Positions 6,699 to 9,226 of a DNA stretch of 9,226 nt are shown here, in pieces. The notes beneath the pieces are model-generated. The model saw only the letters and a program-made list of their open reading frames with translations. It was not told the DNA's origin and searched no databases. The DNA is from Sphingomonas bacterium. GTDB taxonomy: Bacteria; Pseudomonadota; Alphaproteobacteria; Sphingomonadales; Sphingomonadaceae. Within the stretch, counting starts at the first letter, position 1, and each line of letters starts with the position of its first letter. The position numbers were made by a program, and so were the translations under genes. The stretch is taken from positions 1 to 9,226 of the forward strand of contig NZ_CAHJWX010000041.1 in assembly GCF_903643065.1 (NCBI RefSeq), in the 5' to 3' direction.

Positions 6699-7084
6699 CG
6701 GCTTACCTGTTCGACACGCACCTGCTGCTGTGGTCGGCCGCCGGCGATCCGCGATTGCCGCGACGCGCGGCGGCCTTGATCGCGAGCGAGGCGCACGTGC
6801 GCCTCTTCAGCCCGGTCAGCATCGCTGAGATCGCGATCAAGTGGCAGCAACGGCGGCCGGACTTTCAGTTCGCGCCCGCGCGCATGCGCGCCGAGATGCT
6901 GGAGGAGGGTTATGTCGAGCTGCCGTTGACCAGTCTGCACGCGACTCGCATCGCCGATCTGTCGAGACTTCATGGCGACCCGTTCGATCGCCTGCTCGTC
7001 GCGCAGGCGCTGGCCGAAGGGGTGCCGTTCGTGACGGCGGACGCGGTCCTGGCGGGCTATCCGGGGCAGATCATGGTGGTGTGA
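6695..7084 (+). CDS. vapC: VapC-family toxin, PIN-domain ribonuclease
   Basis: Toxin of the pair, 129 residues, a single PIN domain. The acidic residues that bind the metal are all present: Asp7 (YLFDTHLLLW), Glu45 (SIAEIAIK), Asp98 (HGDPFDRLLVAQA) and Asp116 (FVTADAVL). VapC toxins are Mg2+-dependent RNases that cut initiator tRNA or rRNA; the target here is not visible from sequence. The DTHxLLW opening and HGDPFDR block mark the subfamily usually found with Phd/YefM-type antitoxins. It starts inside the antitoxin stop (ATGA), so its synthesis is coupled and stoichiometrically limited. It ends 68 bp from the convergent DUF4336 gene; no terminator hairpin with a T-run was found between them. 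Confidence 0.93.
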   Translation: MTAYLFDTHLLLWSAAGDPRLPRRAAALIASEAHVRLFSPVSIAEIAIKWQQRRPDFQFAPARMRAEMLEEGYVELPLTSLHATRIADLSRLHGDPFDRLLVAQALAEGVPFVTADAVLAGYPGQIMVV

Positions 7085-7152
7085 GGCGGGAGGCGCTCGA
7101 CACCTGGTCACCCGGCTACCTGAGTTGGCGGTCAAAAACAGGAAGACAATTG

Positions 7153-7758
7153 TCAGGGCGACAGCCATCCGAGGGCGCGGGCTACCACGGCCCGCGCGTC
7201 GTGCTGCAATGGTGGGCCGTGAGCGAATACCAACTGGTCGGTCGGCCATGCGACGATCTGTTTCAACGCCTCACGGGCGTGCTGGCGATCAACGAAGGCG
7301 TATCGGAACTTGCGGGGCACCCGAGGCTCCGGGGAGGTCAGCCCATCCAAGCGAGCGACCAACGAGCGCCAGCCAGTGAACCAGTCCCGGTCAAAATGCT
7401 GGATCAGGTCCGTGAACAAGACGGTGCGGCTGTGTTTGTGGAAGAACACCACTTCCGTCGTGATGAGGTTACCCCCGACCGTCACATGGTCGATCGCGCG
7501 TGACCACGGCGCGGCATCGTTGACCGGGATCGGAGTGAAGTTCAGGTCCTTACGCTTCTTGCGAAGTCGTAGTGGCGCGTGGAGCACGGCCCGAGGATAG
7601 GCGCGCTGCCATTCGGCGACGAAAAGATGATGCAGCGTGTTCGGGGCGATTAGCCAGCGGACGTCGCCGAGCGCATCGACCGCCGCCCGCAGCGCGTCCG
7701 TGAGCGCGATTGGCGACCAGATGAACAGCGTTCCGTCATCTAGCCGAATCGCGGCCAT
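7153..7758 (-). CDS. DUF4336 domain protein, start uncertain (possibly 5'-damaged)
   Basis: Seen: 201 residues from the only ATG. Blocks typical of DUF4336 are DGTLFIWSPIAL (8-19), WLIAPNTLHHLFVAEW with His43-His44 (35-50), EVVFFHKHSRTVLFTDLIQ and a late LVFAHGPPL. DUF4336 proteins are related to the metallo-beta-lactamase fold; the His pair and the Asp in FTDL are candidate metal ligands, but no activity is established. The family's conserved N-terminus continues upstream of this ATG in the same frame (7759-7839) yet has no ATG, GTG or TTG before a TGA at 7852-7854. Translation from 7758 would make a protein lacking the first ~27 residues, so the gene may be weakly expressed or inactive. It is convergent with vapC. 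Confidence 0.75.
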   Translation of the reverse strand: MAAIRLDDGTLFIWSPIALTDALRAAVDALGDVRWLIAPNTLHHLFVAEWQRAYPRAVLHAPLRLRKKRKDLNFTPIPVNDAAPWSRAIDHVTVGGNLITTEVVFFHKHSRTVLFTDLIQHFDRDWFTGWRSLVARLDGLTSPEPRVPRKFRYAFVDRQHAREALKQIVAWPTDQLVFAHGPPLQHDARAVVARALGWLSP

Positions 7759-7839
7759 CTTGGTCGGATAGCGAAAGCCGGCGACCTCGACGACCGAACC
7801 GTTCGCCAGCCAGATGTCTGGTCCGAAGAGTTCAAGTAT
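7759..7839 (-). other. In-frame conserved N-terminal extension of the DUF4336 gene, without a standard start codon
   Basis: Reading upstream of the ATG at 7758, the frame encodes LELFGPDIWLANG (7836-7798) and, directly after it, a segment ending in GFRYPTK. This is the N-terminal pattern I associate with DUF4336 (xxFGxDIWxADG, GFxYPTRM). The codon exactly where a start would be expected, 7837-7839, is ATA. One base change from ATG would explain it. Upstream, TGA at 7852-7854 closes the frame. Confidence 0.55.
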
Positions 7840-7952
7840 CTCGTGACTTGATCACGGATGACACCTATTTGCAATCAGACGACCGCAGCCGTCCGACACG
7901 CGCGGACGCCACGACCCCGTCCATGAGGCTCGATGATGCCTGCTCCCTGCAC

Positions 7953-8032
7953 GCCGGGGCTCGAAGCGGCTGTTTGGGATGACGGAACCGCAATTGGGGT
8001 CCGCCGAGGACGCGAACCGCTTCGACCCCGGC
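7953..8032. repeat. Imperfect inverted repeat (16 paired bases per arm, one bulge)
   Basis: Left arm 7953-7969 (GCCGGGGCTCGAAGCGG) pairs with right arm 8017-8032 (CCGCTTCGACCCCGGC), with a single unpaired C at 7960. The 47-base loop holds a second hairpin, GTCC-GCCGA-GGAC (7999-8011). It could be a structured RNA, a small repeat element or a remnant of a mobile element. There is no T-run, so an intrinsic terminator is unlikely. Confidence 0.6.
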
Positions 8033-8066
8033 TGGATCAGGTCATCGCGGTCGGGATCGAACGAAG

Positions 8067-8108
8067 CGCTGTCCTACGGTCCTGAACCCGCTCTACTTGT
8101 CCGGCCAT
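8067..8108 (+). repeat. Short direct repeat, copy A
   Basis: CGCTGTCCTAC (8067-8077), 12 variable bases, GCTCTAC (8090-8096), then TTGTCCGGCCAT. The same two conserved blocks with the identical 12-base gap recur at 8837-8866 (copy B), displaced by exactly 770 bp. The copies flank the membrane-protein gene. A short ATG-started mini-frame follows copy A, whereas a real gene follows copy B. Confidence 0.6.
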
Positions 8109-8195
8109 CGCGAGTAGAAGGGGCATGGGGAGCAATCGCAAAACGATTTGACGTCGTCGCTTGGCGGCGTGGCCATGATGATATTATGACGCGCC

Positions 8196-8777
8196 ATGAT
8201 TTACGGTTGGTCGCCAGGGATCGGAGATCCGGACGTTCTGGGCTGGTTCACCGTCGCCGCTTATCTCGGCGCGGCGATCCTGTGCTTTCGGGCCGCGCCG
8301 ATCAGCCGCGTGGGCAGGGGACGACGCAAGCGCCATTTCTGGCGGCTGCTGGGCGTCGCGTTCGTGTTGCTCGGCATCAACAAGCAGCTCGACCTGCAAA
8401 CGCTGTTCACCGCGATCGGCCGGCATGCCGCTCAATCCGAGGGCTGGTATGCGGAGCGTCGTCCCGTCCAGAAGGAGTTCATCACCCTGATCACGGCGGT
8501 CGGCGGCGTTCTCGCTCTCGGTGTGCTGCTGTTCGTGCGCGATCTGGGCTGGGCCGCGCGCCTCGCCACGATGGGGCTGTGCTTCATCATCCTGTTCGTG
8601 ATCGTCCGCGCCACGTCGTTCCACCATGTCGACGCCTTTCTGGGTTCCGAGTTCGGCGGCGTGAAGGCGAACCATCTGCTGGAGCTCGGCGGCATCGCCG
8701 TCGTCGCGGCCTCGGCGGCCGTCGCCATGCGCGACGCCACGCGTCGAGCGCCGCTGGCCGCACGAGCGAGGCGGTAG
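8196..8777 (+). CDS. Conserved integral membrane protein of unknown function
   Basis: Seen: 193 residues with about five hydrophobic segments (14-33, 48-61, 96-114, 123-141, 160-178). Distinct conserved-looking stretches sit at the segment edges: WSPGIGDPDVLGW (5-17), LLGINKQLDLQTL (58-70), EGWYAERRPVQ (82-92), VRATSFHHVDAFLG (137-150) and LLELGGI (161-167). I recall membrane proteins with this NKQLDLQ / SFHHVD pattern from other bacteria, but no function is known to me. The charged and His residues (Asp66, His143, His144, Asp146) at membrane borders could bind a ligand or metal; this is inference. The ATG at 8196 is the first start after an in-frame TGA at 8187. No clear Shine-Dalgarno is present. 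The C-terminus is basic (Arg/Ala-rich) and probably cytoplasmic. The gene is bracketed by the two short repeats. Confidence 0.78.
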   Translation: MIYGWSPGIGDPDVLGWFTVAAYLGAAILCFRAAPISRVGRGRRKRHFWRLLGVAFVLLGINKQLDLQTLFTAIGRHAAQSEGWYAERRPVQKEFITLITAVGGVLALGVLLFVRDLGWAARLATMGLCFIILFVIVRATSFHHVDAFLGSEFGGVKANHLLELGGIAVVAASAAVAMRDATRRAPLAARARR

Positions 8778-8836
8778 GATCGACGCTCGTGCCGGCGACG
8801 GTCGGGCGTCCGCGCCCGCCGCGATCGGCGACCAAC

Positions 8837-8874
8837 CGCTGTCCTACAGAAGCGGACCTGCTCTACCTGCCATG
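8837..8874 (+). repeat. Short direct repeat, copy B
   Basis: CGCTGTCCTAC (8837-8847), 12 variable bases, GCTCTAC (8860-8866), then CTGCCAT. It matches copy A (8067-8108) in both blocks and in the spacing between them. It lies 26 bases before the ribosome site and start of the gene at 8900, so it may be that gene's promoter or leader rather than a mobile repeat. Confidence 0.6.
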
Positions 8875-8899
8875 CCCTCATGATTCGAGGAGGGCGGCG

Positions 8900-9226
8900 A
8901 TGGGCAAGGGTTGCCTGCGGTGGACGGCGGACACGGAGCGGGCGTTCCTGCTCGCGTTGCGCCAGACGGGGCAGGTGAAGCAGGCGGCGGCGGCGATCGG
9001 GCGGGCGACGGGAACGTGCCATCAGCGGCGCGACCGGTCGCCGGCGTTCGCGCAGGCCTGGGCCGCGACGGTCGCGGAGATGGAGCGCGAGAAGATCGAG
9101 GCGGGCGCCAGCGCGGGCGCCAAGCCCCGGTCGCTGACCCGGACCCGGGCGGATGGGTGGACGCAACAGAGCCAGCGCGCCTTCACGCGCGCGCTCGCCG
9201 ACACCGGACGCTGGGGCGAGGCGGCG
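8900..9226 (+). CDS. HTH-like repeat protein, 3' end outside window (possibly phage terminase small-subunit-like)
   Basis: An open frame of 109 codons runs off the window end. The ATG at 8900 is preceded by a strong ribosome site, GAGGAGGG (8887-8894). The protein contains two copies of one unit: WTADTERAFLLALRQTG then VKQAA (8-30), and WTQQSQRAFTRALADTG then WGEAA (87-109), sharing 11 of 23 positions (WT, RAF, AL, TG, AA). The first unit continues as a helix-turn-helix-like region AAAAIGRATGTCHQRRDRSPAF (29-50), followed by AWAATVAEMEREKIEAGA. This layout (RAFL..L..TG.V..AA, then a short recognition helix and SPAFAQAW) resembles small DNA-binding proteins of the terminase small-subunit or transposase-HTH sort common in sphingomonads. 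DNA binding is inferred, and the exact family is not identified. Confidence 0.7.
   Translation, partial: MGKGCLRWTADTERAFLLALRQTGQVKQAAAAIGRATGTCHQRRDRSPAFAQAWAATVAEMEREKIEAGASAGAKPRSLTRTRADGWTQQSQRAFTRALADTGRWGEAA

Larger units (their letters stand above)
7840..8195. other. Non-coding stretch between DUF4336 and the membrane-protein gene
   Basis: No open frame of credible length is found on either strand. It contains a small perfect hairpin (CGTCCG / CGGACG with a 7-base loop, 7890-7908), the large inverted repeat at 7953-8032, repeat copy A at 8067-8108, and a nine-codon mini-frame at 8125-8151 (M-G-S-N-R-K-T-I, TGA). Upstream of 8196, TTGGCG (8161-8166) and TATTAT (8182-8187) at a 15-base spacing are weak promoter candidates. 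Confidence 0.6.

Noticed and set aside
7145..7154. GACAATTGTC palindrome at the 3' end of the DUF4336 gene
   Set aside because: A 10-bp perfect palindrome overlapping a stop codon, with no promoter nearby and no second copy seen; probably chance.
6377..7249. 290-codon - strand frame opposite phd-vapC
   Set aside because: Antisense to two well-supported genes and without a recognisable motif.
8017..8032. T-arm-like string (TTCGACCCCGG) suggesting a tRNA end
   Set aside because: No acceptor, D or anticodon stems could be built around it; it is one arm of the inverted repeat.
8803..8818. CGGGCG-TCCG-CGCCCG hairpin after the membrane-protein gene
   Set aside because: A 6-bp GC stem with no T-run; not enough to call an intrinsic terminator in DNA this GC-rich.

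Overview
The window reads as chromosomal DNA from a high-GC alphaproteobacterium, most likely a sphingomonad (Sphingomonas or a close relative). The basis is the strong G/C third-position bias and a set of small domain families (DUF4893, DUF2147, DUF3060, DUF4336) whose sequence style I know from that group. This placement comes from family recognition, not a database search. No rRNA, tRNA, CRISPR array or intact insertion sequence was seen.

Layout. Bases 1-301 hold the 3' end of a DUF4893 gene on the + strand. Its stop overlaps, tail to tail, an exported protein of papain-like type (295-942, -). That gene lies just downstream of a cation diffusion facilitator transporter (974-1924, -). Next come a + strand toxin-antitoxin pair, an AbrB/MazE-type antitoxin with a Doc (Fic-fold) toxin (2000-2619), and an exported DUF3060 protein (2689-3132). 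A DUF2147 gene and aconitase acnA follow on the - strand (3141-6214) and form a coupled pair. Divergent from acnA is a second toxin-antitoxin pair, a Phd/YefM-type antitoxin with a VapC/PIN toxin (6399-7084). The last 2.1 kb looks accessory. It holds a DUF4336 gene whose conserved N-terminus has no normal start codon, about 340 bp of non-coding DNA with a large inverted repeat, a conserved membrane protein of unknown function (8196-8777), and the 5' part of a gene with a duplicated helix-turn-helix-like unit (8900 to the window end). Two copies of a short repeat, exactly 770 bp apart, flank the membrane-protein gene.

How the parts relate. acnA is core TCA-cycle metabolism. The two toxin-antitoxin modules on either side of the acnA block have their partners exchanged relative to the textbook pairs: the AbrB-type antitoxin sits with Doc and the Phd-type antitoxin with VapC. 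Each module has a palindromic candidate operator next to its start and a 4-bp ATGA overlap between antitoxin and toxin. I found no clearly new multi-gene system. The best leads are the paired repeats around the membrane protein with the HTH-repeat gene beside them, the DUF4336 start-codon problem, and the structured non-coding stretch at 7850-8195.
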